Of a stretch of 56,509 bases of DNA, positions 23,849 through 33,039 are shown piece by piece (within the stretch, counting starts at the first letter, position 1; the number at the start of each line of letters is the position of its first letter). The notes under the pieces were generated by a model. The model saw only the letters and a program-made list of their open reading frames with translations. It ran no database searches and was not told the origin of the DNA. The stretch covers positions 1-56,509 of the forward strand of contig JACPGM010000050.1 in the NCBI GenBank assembly GCA_016188985.1, in the 5' to 3' direction. The DNA comes from Lentisphaerota bacterium. Lineage in GTDB: Bacteria > Verrucomicrobiota > Kiritimatiellia > JAAZAB01. The translations under genes and the position numbers were made by a program.

Positions 23849-26800
23849 ATGAAGTGCAGCGCGCATTACAAAATGGCCGGCTTTAGTCTGGCCTTAAGTC
23901 TGGTATTGGCTTCGGCCGTCTACGCGCCGGGACAAGTTGCCGCCGCGAGTCAGACCGCAGCGACCTCCTCCGTTTCTTCCACTGCCACGGCTGCACCAAC
24001 TAACCAGCCGTCAGAGCGCTGGTGGATTTCCGAAATAATCGCCAAAAACGGGAAGGGCCACCCGGTCTTTTTCGGCGTGCGTCTGGCCAATGTCCCCCAG
24101 GTGGCGCTCGCCGAGATTCCCCGCGAAATATATAGCCCCGGCGAACCGCTGGCCATCCGCTTGTGGGGTTGCAACGACCTGCCCCGCGAATTCAATGGCC
24201 GCGCCCGTATGCTCCTTAAGCAGGCTGATAAAGTAATCCTGAGCCAGGAAGAATCCGTCCGCCTTGCCCCGGAAGCGGCCAAACGCCTGGCCACCTATAG
24301 ATTCGCCACCGACAAGTTCGCTCCCGGTCAATACACTCTGGAAACGTCGCTGTTTGATAGTGCTAATGAGCTGGTTCATCGGCAGGTAGTTGCGCTGGCT
24401 ATTCAACTGACGCCGGAACAGATCTCGCTGGCCGCCGAAGCAAAGGCGCGGGAAGCGGAGTTGAAGGCGAAGGCCGACGAGAAAAAAGCCGTTGCGGACT
24501 TGTCGCGCCGTAGCGCTTTGGCGGAGGCGGAAGCCCAGGCCCAGACTGACGCCGCTGCCGCGGCCGCAAAAGAAGCCGAGCGCAAGGCGCAGGTGGCCGA
24601 GGGCGCGGCCGTGGAGAAGGCCAAGGAGGATTTGTCGCGCCGTAGCGCTTCGGCGAAGGCGGAAGCAGAGCAGAAAGCTGCAGCCGAAGCAAAAGTCCGG
24701 CGCGAGGCGGAAATCAAAGCTAAGCAGGCGGCCGAGAAGAAAGCCGCCGAGGGAGCGGCTGCCCGGAAGACCGCCGAGCAGAAATTGTTTGATGAGTCCA
24801 AAGCTAAATATCTGGCCGAGGAAAAAACTGCCGTTCAAGTCAAAGTAGCGACGCTGGTCAAACAGGAAACCGAATACAGGGTCAAGGCAGCGCAGGCGGC
24901 AACCGATCAACAGGCGGCAGAGACCAAGGCCTCTGCGGCGGTGTCGGCGGTCAAGGCAGCCCAAGTGGAGGCCGATGCGAAAGAAGTCAAAGCTGTGCAG
25001 GCCAAGCAGGCCGCCCGGAAAGCGGCGCCCAAAGAAAAGGCTGCGTTGACAGCCGCGGCCAAGACGGCGGATGACGCGGCGGATAAGGCGGCCGCCCAGG
25101 CCAAAGCTAAAGACCGGGAAGCGGATGAAGCCAGGGGCATTGCTGATGACAAAGCCGCGGCGGTCAATGCCGCCAAGGCAGCGCTGGCCAGGCATCAGAA
25201 GCGTATGGCCGAGGAGAAAGCGGATTTAGAAGTGGAGGCCCTTAAGGTTGCCGAGCGTAAGGCCGAAGCCGCCGTTAAGGCAAAACGGCTGGACGACCAG
25301 AAAGCGGCCGAAGCTGCCGAAGCGGCCGAAAAAGCCGGGCGCGCAGCCGAATTGAAAGCCAAACAAGACTTGGAGGCGAAAGCTGCGGCGGAGGCACAAG
25401 CAAAACTCCGTGCCATGGATCAGGCTAAACGCGATGTGGAATTAAAAGCCAAGGCGGACGAGGCGAAGAAAGCGGCGGAGGCAAAAGCTCGCGCTGAGGC
25501 TGAGAAGAAAGCCAAACGCGAGGCGGAGTTAAAAGCCAGGCAGGAGGCCGAGAAGAAAGCGGCCGAGGAAGCGGCCGCCCGGAAAGCCGCCGAGCAGAAA
25601 TTATTTGAGGAGTCCAAAGCCAAATATCTGACCGAAGAGAAGCCTGCCATAGAAGCCAAGATGGCGGCGCTGGCCAAACAGGAAGCCGAATATCAGACCA
25701 AGGTGAAACAGGCCGAACCCGATCAGGGGGCGGCGGAGGCGAAAGCCTCTGCGCTGGCGCTGGCGGCCAAAACGGCCCAAGCGGAGGCCGATGCGAAAGA
25801 AGTCGAAGCCGTGCAGGCCAGGCAGGCCGCACGGAAAGCGGCGCCCAAGGACAAGGCGGCGTTGACCGCCGCGGCCAAGACGGCGCAGGACGCAGCGGAT
25901 AAGGCGACAGCCCAGGCCAAGGCTAAAGACCGAGAAGCGGATGAAGCCAGGGAAATTGCCGATGACAAGGCCGCGGCGGTCACTGCCGCCAAGGCAATAC
26001 TGGCCAAGCATCAGAAGCGTATGGCCGAGGAAAGATCTGATTTAGAAGCTGGGGCCATCAAGGTTGCCGAGCGTAAGGCCGAGGCCGCCGTTGCCGCCAA
26101 ACGCCTGACCGACAAGAAAGCGGCCGAGGCAGCCTTGAAAGCCAAACAAGACTTAGAGGAGAAAGCGGCGGCTGAGGCAAAAGCCCGATCCCAAGCTGAG
26201 GAAAAGGCGAAACGCGAGGCGGACATCAAAGCCAGACAGGCGGCCGAGAAGAAAGCCGCGGAGGAAGAGGCTGCCCGGAAGGCTGCCGAGCAGAAATTAT
26301 TTGATGAGTCTAAAGCCAAATATCTGGCCGAAGAGAAATCTGCCATAGAAACCAAGATAGCCGCGCTGGCCAAACAGGAATCCGAATATCAGGCCAAGGT
26401 TGCCCATGCCACAACCGATCAACAGGCAGCGCAAACCAAGGCTGCTGACTTGGCGCAGGCGGCCAAAACGGCCCAAGCGGAGGCCGATGCGAAAGAAGTC
26501 GAAGCCGTACGGGCGAAGCAGGCCGCCCGGAAAGCGGCGCCCAAGGACAAGGCGGCGTTGACCGCCGCGGCCAAGACGGCGGATGACGCGGCGGATAAAG
26601 CGGCCGCCCAGGCCAAAGCTAAAGACCGGGAAGCGGATGAAGCCAGAGACATTGCTGATGACAAGGCCGCGGCGGTTTCCGCGGCCAAGGCAATACTGGC
26701 CAAGCATCAGAAGTGGATGACGGAAGAGAAAGCGGATTTAGAAGCTGAAGCCGACAAGGTTGCCGAGCGTAAAGCCAGGGACGCAGTTGCCGCAAAACGG

Positions 26801-27994
26801 CTGGCCGACCAGAAAGCGGCCGAGGTGCGGCGGGCGGAGGAACGGAAAGCCCAAGCTGAGCTTGAGCGGAAAGAGGCGTTGACGAAGAAACCGGCGGCCT
26901 TGACCTGGAAAGAGCTTACCAAGAATAAATTGCACGTGGCGGTTGGCGGGTTATATCGGCGCATTGGCGCGCAGCGCTTGAAGACGGGAACTTCCTATTC
27001 ATCCGGCTACGCGATCTCACAGAAATCTACCGACGATAACTGGGTTGGGCCGGCCGGACGCTTAGGCGATGCGGGCAACCGGGTGTATGACGATGGCTAT
27101 GTGAAGTCCGACGCCTACACCGACCTGGATAGCGGCACTTGGAACTGGGGCTATGACAGCGGCAATCAGGTTAAAGGCGATAATCTTGAATTCACCGGTG
27201 TGGACCGGGTATGGCGCGAATACAGTCGTTCAGTAACGGTTAGTGAAGGGGCCGACAATGACGATCACGATTATGGCGGTGGCTTGCTTGTAGCGGCGGA
27301 ATGGGCTCCGGTGCAGACGCGGTTCATGGAAGGCGGTTTGAGTTTGGGACTGTTACGCGCGCCGAACTTCCAGGCAAACGCTTCGGGCATAAATACGTTC
27401 GATGATAACCAGCGCTGGGAGACGTATGAGGATCGTGTTCTGGATACTTACGACATTACCGGGTTGGGAATCACCCCGGGCACCGCGCCGTATCGTGGCA
27501 ATGAAACCGATTCCGGCCCGGTGATTGATACATCGCCCATCAGCCGGCGCGCTCTGGGCAGCGAGCTGGCCGAGGTGGAGACTTATCGGGCCTATAACTC
27601 CATCGCGGAATCGCTTGACTTGGAATTATCAACGCTATCACTGGGCTTGAGCCTGAAGGGAAAATATCAGCGCGTATTTGTGCTGGGATCAACCGGGCCG
27701 ACGCTGAACCTGGTAGAAACGGATGCTTCTTACGAAGAGACGCTCTATGAGTCGCGCAATGGCGCCGCGGCCCAGGCGCTGAAGTATTGGCGGGACACCT
27801 CGAGCGAAACCGAATATCTGTTTGGCTATTACGTGCAGGCTGAAATTGGAATGTGGATTTACCAGGGCCTGCGCTTAAGCGCTTTTGCGCGCTACGACTG
27901 GCTGGAAAACGTGTTGCTTGATGTTGGGCCGGCCAGATACGAAGTCAATCCCTCCGGCAGCTCGGTCGGCGGCACCGTCGGCCTCCAATTCTAA
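23849..27994 (+). CDS. Giant Ala/Lys/Glu-rich coiled-coil protein with C-terminal outer-membrane barrel
   Basis: This 1381-residue protein has a signal peptide (about 1-33). A folded domain lies at about 55-190 (WWISEIIAKNGKGHPVFFGVRLANVPQ onward, in shorter motifs WWISEII and FFGVRLANV). A huge TolA-like helical region of Ala, Lys and Glu follows (about 190-1020). It contains three long repeats marked by AEQKLFDESKAKYLAEEK-type phrases. From about 1027 to the end the sequence switches to alternating aromatic/polar strands (HVAVGGLYRRIGAQRL, WGYDSGNQ, LFGYYVQAEIGMWIY) and ends GTVGLQF, with a terminal Phe as in BAM-assembled outer-membrane barrels. I infer a long periplasm-spanning or extended rod anchored by a barrel. 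It could link the envelope layers or display the rod. No known family was recognised. Confidence 0.75.
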   Translation: MKCSAHYKMAGFSLALSLVLASAVYAPGQVAAASQTAATSSVSSTATAAPTNQPSERWWISEIIAKNGKGHPVFFGVRLANVPQVALAEIPREIYSPGEPLAIRLWGCNDLPREFNGRARMLLKQADKVILSQEESVRLAPEAAKRLATYRFATDKFAPGQYTLETSLFDSANELVHRQVVALAIQLTPEQISLAAEAKAREAELKAKADEKKAVADLSRRSALAEAEAQAQTDAAAAAAKEAERKAQVAEGAAVEKAKEDLSRRSASAKAEAEQKAAAEAKVRREAEIKAKQAAEKKAAEGAAARKTAEQKLFDESKAKYLAEEKTAVQVKVATLVKQETEYRVKAAQAATDQQAAETKASAAVSAVKAAQVEADAKEVKAVQAKQAARKAAPKEKAALTAAAKTADDAADKAAAQAKAKDREADEARGIADDKAAAVNAAKAALARHQKRMAEEKADLEVEALKVAERKAEAAVKAKRLDDQKAAEAAEAAEKAGRAAELKAKQDLEAKAAAEAQAKLRAMDQAKRDVELKAKADEAKKAAEAKARAEAEKKAKREAELKARQEAEKKAAEEAAARKAAEQKLFEESKAKYLTEEKPAIEAKMAALAKQEAEYQTKVKQAEPDQGAAEAKASALALAAKTAQAEADAKEVEAVQARQAARKAAPKDKAALTAAAKTAQDAADKATAQAKAKDREADEAREIADDKAAAVTAAKAILAKHQKRMAEERSDLEAGAIKVAERKAEAAVAAKRLTDKKAAEAALKAKQDLEEKAAAEAKARSQAEEKAKREADIKARQAAEKKAAEEEAARKAAEQKLFDESKAKYLAEEKSAIETKIAALAKQESEYQAKVAHATTDQQAAQTKAADLAQAAKTAQAEADAKEVEAVRAKQAARKAAPKDKAALTAAAKTADDAADKAAAQAKAKDREADEARDIADDKAAAVSAAKAILAKHQKWMTEEKADLEAEADKVAERKARDAVAAKRLADQKAAEVRRAEERKAQAELERKEALTKKPAALTWKELTKNKLHVAVGGLYRRIGAQRLKTGTSYSSGYAISQKSTDDNWVGPAGRLGDAGNRVYDDGYVKSDAYTDLDSGTWNWGYDSGNQVKGDNLEFTGVDRVWREYSRSVTVSEGADNDDHDYGGGLLVAAEWAPVQTRFMEGGLSLGLLRAPNFQANASGINTFDDNQRWETYEDRVLDTYDITGLGITPGTAPYRGNETDSGPVIDTSPISRRALGSELAEVETYRAYNSIAESLDLELSTLSLGLSLKGKYQRVFVLGSTGPTLNLVETDASYEETLYESRNGAAAQALKYWRDTSSETEYLFGYYVQAEIGMWIYQGLRLSAFARYDWLENVLLDVGPARYEVNPSGSSVGGTVGLQF
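24700..26830. repeat. Three long coiled-coil-coding repeats
   Basis: The marker GAGCAGAAATT(G/A)TTTGA(T/G)GAGTC occurs at about 24777, 25591 and 26288, giving periods of roughly 815 and 700 bp. Each unit runs through conserved blocks encoding EVEAVQARQAARKAAPKDKA, KAKDREADEAR and ADDKAAAV. The units differ by in-frame insertions and deletions, so the region can change length by recombination. Confidence 0.75.
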
Positions 27995-28091
27995 CCGCCG
28001 CACGTTCCTTTCAAGTCTCTCATTCGGGCCTCAACCACCTCAACTGAGTGACCCTGAACATCGCTGAACCTCTTGGTGATTCTGAAGCCTC

Positions 28092-29306
28092 ATGCAAGCT
28101 GATGAAACCATCAAACCCGATCTCCATCCGGAGGAATTAGCGCGCTTGCAAGCCTTTCATCTGGCCGTATGGCGCGGTGAGGCCGGCGGTCAAATTCCCG
28201 TGCTTTGCCATCCGGCCGAGTCTGTGATTTTCCGTTCTTCCGGCCTATCCTGGCCCAAGATTCTGACCGACATGGATAGTATGCTCGATTTTGCGCTGCA
28301 CACCGTCCACTTTCATCTCAAAGTCAAAGACGATTTCCTTCCCGTGGTCAGACCGGAATACGGCATGTATGCTATCGCGTCGGCCTTGGGTGTGGATTTT
28401 TCCCGCCTGCTCGATAATCCTCGTGTCCACATCCAACCGGTTCTTAGTCGAGCGGACATGGAAGAACTGGAGAAGCCGGACGTCCGAACGGCGGGAATAC
28501 TGCCCCGGCTGTTCGAGACCACCGAGTTTTTTCTCCGCCACGCACCGGCGGGAGTGCGCGTGGGGCCGGCTGACTTTCAAAGTCCTTACAACACTGCTTA
28601 CTACCTGCGAGGTGACGACTTGCTGTTAGATTTTTACGATTGCCCCGAACTGGTCCATCGCCTGTTGGACGTGGTCACCGACACCTATATCGAAGCCGCC
28701 AGAATACAGAACGCCTTGCTTCCCGAGAACGAGTTATGGGCTCCTTACCGAGGCACGACGGGGCTATTCTCGGCCCGCCTCACGCAATGTCATCTGCAAT
28801 TGATTTCGGCGGATATGTATCGTAAGTTTGTCCTGCCGTATGACAGCCGCATCGCAGAGGAGCTCGGCCCCGTCCATATTCACCTCTGCGGGCAGTCGTT
28901 GCATCTGATCGACGCTCTGCTGGCGATCCCCGATATGGTGGGATTCGAGTACGATTTTCACGAGATACCGACCGCCGCCGTTGCGCCAAAGATCGCCGAT
29001 CGGGCGGTGCAACTGCGACAAGGCGCGGTGGCCACCGATTACACGGGGAATCCCAGAAAAGACCTGCTGCAGAAGGCGAAAGTGGCGACCGTTGAAGAAC
29101 TCCTGGCCCGGGAACTCGATCATCCCGGCTCCAGAGTGATTCTGGACCTCATCAATTTGCCGGATGTGGACACCGGACGCCGCTTGTACCGATCTCTTCG
29201 TACAAGAAAGGGCGGAGCGATGATCGAGGGTCGTTCGCCGGTACACTGTCGGGCAACCCATGGACGGATGCATTCCCATGGATCGGCGCGGAGCGGGGCC
29301 GCTTGA
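28092..29306 (+). CDS. Uroporphyrinogen decarboxylase-like (URO-D superfamily) protein
   Basis: This 404-residue protein has the TIM-barrel features of the URO-D superfamily: VRVGPADFQSPYNTAYYLRGDDLLLDFYDCPELVHRLLDVVTD (in parts: GPADFQSP and FYDCPELVHRLLD), HIHLCGQSLHLIDALLAI, and GATDYTGNP-like ATDYTGNP near the end. It lacks the RQAGR start motif of true HemE, so a heme role is unlikely. PVC genomes carry many such paralogues, some related to corrinoid methyltransferases, but no corrinoid partner is nearby. The last 35 residues or so (RKGGAMIEGRSPVHC onward) look like translated non-coding sequence. It is convergent with the addA-type gene. The start ATG has only a weak ribosome-binding site. 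Confidence 0.78.
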   Translation: MQADETIKPDLHPEELARLQAFHLAVWRGEAGGQIPVLCHPAESVIFRSSGLSWPKILTDMDSMLDFALHTVHFHLKVKDDFLPVVRPEYGMYAIASALGVDFSRLLDNPRVHIQPVLSRADMEELEKPDVRTAGILPRLFETTEFFLRHAPAGVRVGPADFQSPYNTAYYLRGDDLLLDFYDCPELVHRLLDVVTDTYIEAARIQNALLPENELWAPYRGTTGLFSARLTQCHLQLISADMYRKFVLPYDSRIAEELGPVHIHLCGQSLHLIDALLAIPDMVGFEYDFHEIPTAAVAPKIADRAVQLRQGAVATDYTGNPRKDLLQKAKVATVEELLARELDHPGSRVILDLINLPDVDTGRRLYRSLRTRKGGAMIEGRSPVHCRATHGRMHSHGSARSGAA

Positions 29307-29442
29307 CCGCCACTGTCACATACGAGGTTATTGCCGGAACGCCACAAGGAGTGGCGTCGTCTTTTGTTGTGCCGTGAGAACGTTGCAGAGGCTTACAAGG
29401 CAAGCATCATAGGGGATAGCAAGCGGGATTGGGCGCGGATTG

Positions 29443-29546
29443 TGGGGCTCAAAACCGTGAGCCCCAAGGCAAAAAAATCCAATGTTCATAGGGCTTTCCT
29501 GAAGCCCTGAGGCCTGAGGCTCATGGGGCTCAAAACGTGAGCCCCA
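29443..29546. repeat. Hairpin cluster between convergent genes
   Basis: Three stems lie in the gap between the UroD-like gene and addA: TGGGGCTCA/TGAGCCCCA at 29443-29466, GGGCTT/AAGCCC at 29491-29507, and a second TGGGGCTCA/TGAGCCCCA at 29524-29546. They could act as bidirectional terminators, though no clean T-run follows on either strand. The remainder of 29307-29574 shows no gene. Confidence 0.5.
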
Positions 29547-29574
29547 GATGAGCTCCAGAGTGTAAGCAGGCGCC

Positions 29575-32500
29575 TCAGGCTGGACAATCAATCTCCACCC
29601 AGCGCAGCGGCGCGGTGAAGAATAATACCGGCCGGATCTGCCGCGGCACTATGCCCAACACCTTGGCCGCCATCTCCCGGTAGGCTTCCAACTGCGGCCG
29701 GTAGCGCGCAACTTCGCCGGCCAGCCAGGCCTCGGTATCCTGGGCCACCCCGGCTGCAACGCTACCCAGCCCGCAGTCGCTACGCGCCAGCCCGCCTGTT
29801 TTGTAATCAACCAGCACAATGCCGGAGGCCGTTTTCAAAACAAGATCAATGCGCCCAATCCGAATAACGATTTTTCCAGCGATGGATGCGTCCGCTCCGG
29901 TGGAAGGAGCGCAATCTTCGAGCGCCCATTCCGGCAGTATTTCCGTTGCGGTCCGGCGCAAGTCAGCCAAGGTCTTGAATTCCCAGGCGCGCTGACATTC
30001 GTCGCGCAGGGCTTGCGCTTTTTCGCGTAGACGCTCGGCGCCCAGGCCCTCTTCCGCCAGCGCCGAGGCAATGGCCGCTGGCTCAGGCAAGACTTTCCCC
30101 CGCGCCAGGGTCTCGAAGATGCGGTGACTGACTAAGCCCCAAGCCCGCGCGTCCGGGTCCGTCTCTTCCACCCCCGGCCGCGCGGCGGTAGCGGTCTCAT
30201 CCTCGATTTGCGATGGGCTTGCCATCTTGTAGGGCAGGGGTTCGGGTTCAAACGGCGCTGGCGCCGGCAGTGGTCTTGCCGGCGCGCGGGCAAGTTCGGG
30301 CGTTGGCGCCGGAACGGGATTCTTCAGAACCGCGACTGGCATTCCCGTAAAGGCGCCTTGCTGGTTCATGGCCGCGAGCCACGCGATCGCCGAGGGCTGT
30401 GCCGGTAGAGTTGGATCCTCTTTATTGCCTCTGCTTTGAGCTATGAGGCCGCTCAGGGTGAGCGTCTCGCGGGCGCGTGTAGAGGCGACATAAAAGAGCC
30501 GTTTGTATTCTGCCGCACTGCGCTTTGTTCCCAGCTCGCTTAGCAGTAAATAGGCCAGCGGCCGCGCGAGCGTGCGGCTATCTCCAGCCGCTGCGGCTAA
30601 TAATTCACCTTGCGGCAGGCGCTCCATCAGGAAGGCAGCCTCGTTCTCAGCGCGTGGAGCGCGGGCGAGAGCCTTGCGGTCAAGACCTACCACAAAGACG
30701 TGGTCAAACTCCAATCCCTTGGCCTTGTGGATGGTCATGATCGTCACGGACGAAAACGCGGCGCGCGGATCCGGCGGCGTATAGGCCTGCTCCAGCAACC
30801 GCTCCAACGTTGCGAGGGTTTCTTCGCCGGCGCCGGCCGGACATTGGCCGAGCAAATCGAAGTACTGGAAACAATTGGCCACGCGGTCGGCTCCGCCCAA
30901 ACGCGCCAGCGCGGCGGGTCCGCCCAGCTCTTCCCACAGCCGTTGGAGACTCGCGGCATAAGGCTCGCGGCCGAAATCGGGACGCACTTTGGCAAGCGCC
31001 TCATTGAAGCGAACGATCTCCGGATGGGCTTGAGCGCCCGCGGCCGCGATTTTTTCGCTCCAGAGCGCCGGTTGCGGCGCTATGGCGAGTTCTTCCAGCG
31101 CGGTGGCGGGAACGCGGCACCAGGGCGAGCGCAATGTCCCGGCCCAGGCCACGTCATCATGCGGCCGCAGGAGCGCTTTGAAAAGGTTTAGCAAGTGGCG
31201 CACCTCGGGACAATCCAGCATCGGCACGCCTTCCATCAAGCGGATCGGTATGGTCAATTCCTCCATGGCGCGAATATACGGCGTCAGATGGGTGCGCACC
31301 GGAATCAGGATGGCAATAGTTGCTTGCAAATTGCCCCGATGCAGCGCAGCAACCCGGCTGGCCACATAGCGCGCCTCCTGCTCCCGTGCCGCGGGGCGCG
31401 AGAGCTCGGACGCTTGAGAGCTGCGGGAACGGTGATAGAAAAAAGCAGCGATGGTTATTGGCTCGGCCGGCCTGATTGCGGCGCGCACCGCTTGCGACGG
31501 CTTAAATGCCACCTCATCAAACGCTTGCTCATGCGCCGCCATCACCTGGTCAAAAACCTTATTGGCAAAGGCTACCAGGCTGGGCCGTGAACGAAAGTTA
31601 GCCGTGAGGCTCAACGGCCTGAGCGGCAAGGCAGCCTCGCCGCCGCGCGGTAGACCCCGAAGTTTGAGCGACTCAAACAGGCTGACCTCGGCCCGGCGAA
31701 AACGAAAGATGGATTGCTTGGGATCGCCAACCACAAAGAGGCTCCGGCCGTCACCCGGTTCCCAGCCTTCGGTCAGCGCGCTGACGATTCGCAACTGGGT
31801 GTCGTTCATGTCCTGGGCTTCATCCACCAGAATGTGCCGCAGATGCTCATGAAAGAATATCAGGCTTTCCCCCGGGCGTTCTACCTGGTCGAACGCTCTT
31901 AAGGCTGCGAGCTCCAACTCCATGAAGTCCAGTCCGCGGGTGGCCAGCAGATTATCAAACCGCTGGAGCACGCCCTCGGCCAGGCGCATAAAATCGCAGA
32001 GGGCTTCAAAGCCGGCGGTAGCGACCGTCTCCGGCCAACCCCCGACGAATTGCAGGTCCTCGGCAATCTCCGCGGGTAGCTCCTCGATGAAATTAGCTAA
32101 AGGTGTTTTGCGGAAAGTCGGGCCGAAATCCTTGGTCTCGAATCGCTTGCGCGGCGTCCCGGCTTGGGTAAGAAAAATCTTGGCGGCCGCGGCCCAGGCC
32201 GGCGCGTCGCGCAAGGTTATTCCTGGAATATTGCCGGTCAAAGATCTGGCTAATCCGGCTTTAGATTCATCCAGTGTCCGCCGCAGAGCCGACCAATCCT
32301 CTTTGTGGCGGCGGAAATAGTCATGAAGCTTTTTCAAGTAAAGCGCCGCAAGTTCTTCGGTACGCCGGGAGAGTTCATCTGCCGCGGATGGCCGGCGGAA
32401 AAGCGGGATCAGGCCCTCCAGGCGATCGCGCCGCGCCAGGAGGTCGCAAAGCTGCCCGGCAACGGCTTGGACGTTGTTATTGGTCTGAGCCAACCTGCGC

Positions 32501-33039
32501 TGGAATGCCGCGATTTCGTCAGGGGCCAGGCGCTCTTGGCCGGCCGTAAAAGCATGCAGGTATTGAGCCACGGCTTCATCCAGCAGACTCTGTTGGGCAA
32601 TTTCGTCAAGCAGTTCGGCGCCCGGCGTGGTTTTGGCTTCCAGCGGCCAGCTCCGCGCGACCCGCGCGCAGAAACCGTGGAAAGTATCTATCAGAAAAGC
32701 GTCGGGACTGTGCCAGAGGATATTCCAATCGGGGTGGGCCTGCAATGCGTTCCGGGCGAGCTTCCACAGGTGCGCTTCCCATGCGTCGCTCGGTGCATGG
32801 TCAGCGCCGGCTTGGGCCTGGTTGAGCGTTCTGGTAATGCGTTCGGCCATCTCGGCGGCCGCTTTGCGCGTAAAGGTAACGGCCAGAATCTGGCGCGGAT
32901 GGCGAACATCGGCCAGCAAGGCAAGGAAGCGGGCGGTCAGTAAAGCGGTTTTGCCGGATCCAGCCGGCGCCTCCAGGACGAAACTGTTGCGCGGGTCAAG
33001 CGCTTCCTGGCGAACTTGTCTATCCGGCGCCTGGGTCAT
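29575..33039 (-). CDS. addA: AddA-type UvrD-like helicase-nuclease
   Basis: The protein is a 1154-residue superfamily-1 helicase with a C-terminal RecB-family nuclease. Walker A is EAPAGSGKTALL within the first 40 residues. LAVTFTRKAAAEM is motif Ia, ILVDEAQDMND is the DExx box, FVVGDPKQSIFRFR is motif III, and VTIMTIHKAKGLEFDHVFV and RLFYVASTRARETL are the later helicase motifs. The nuclease has IGRIDLVL and IVLVDYKTG (D-x-K type). The start at 33039 overlaps the addB stop as ATGA and puts the Walker loop in the usual place; the open frame reaches 33234, but that extension lies inside addB. With AddB, it should process double-strand breaks for RecA loading, the RecBCD-equivalent role. Confidence 0.9.
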   Translation of the reverse strand: MTQAPDRQVRQEALDPRNSFVLEAPAGSGKTALLTARFLALLADVRHPRQILAVTFTRKAAAEMAERITRTLNQAQAGADHAPSDAWEAHLWKLARNALQAHPDWNILWHSPDAFLIDTFHGFCARVARSWPLEAKTTPGAELLDEIAQQSLLDEAVAQYLHAFTAGQERLAPDEIAAFQRRLAQTNNNVQAVAGQLCDLLARRDRLEGLIPLFRRPSAADELSRRTEELAALYLKKLHDYFRRHKEDWSALRRTLDESKAGLARSLTGNIPGITLRDAPAWAAAAKIFLTQAGTPRKRFETKDFGPTFRKTPLANFIEELPAEIAEDLQFVGGWPETVATAGFEALCDFMRLAEGVLQRFDNLLATRGLDFMELELAALRAFDQVERPGESLIFFHEHLRHILVDEAQDMNDTQLRIVSALTEGWEPGDGRSLFVVGDPKQSIFRFRRAEVSLFESLKLRGLPRGGEAALPLRPLSLTANFRSRPSLVAFANKVFDQVMAAHEQAFDEVAFKPSQAVRAAIRPAEPITIAAFFYHRSRSSQASELSRPAAREQEARYVASRVAALHRGNLQATIAILIPVRTHLTPYIRAMEELTIPIRLMEGVPMLDCPEVRHLLNLFKALLRPHDDVAWAGTLRSPWCRVPATALEELAIAPQPALWSEKIAAAGAQAHPEIVRFNEALAKVRPDFGREPYAASLQRLWEELGGPAALARLGGADRVANCFQYFDLLGQCPAGAGEETLATLERLLEQAYTPPDPRAAFSSVTIMTIHKAKGLEFDHVFVVGLDRKALARAPRAENEAAFLMERLPQGELLAAAAGDSRTLARPLAYLLLSELGTKRSAAEYKRLFYVASTRARETLTLSGLIAQSRGNKEDPTLPAQPSAIAWLAAMNQQGAFTGMPVAVLKNPVPAPTPELARAPARPLPAPAPFEPEPLPYKMASPSQIEDETATAARPGVEETDPDARAWGLVSHRIFETLARGKVLPEPAAIASALAEEGLGAERLREKAQALRDECQRAWEFKTLADLRRTATEILPEWALEDCAPSTGADASIAGKIVIRIGRIDLVLKTASGIVLVDYKTGGLARSDCGLGSVAAGVAQDTEAWLAGEVARYRPQLEAYREMAAKVLGIVPRQIRPVLFFTAPLRWVEIDCPA

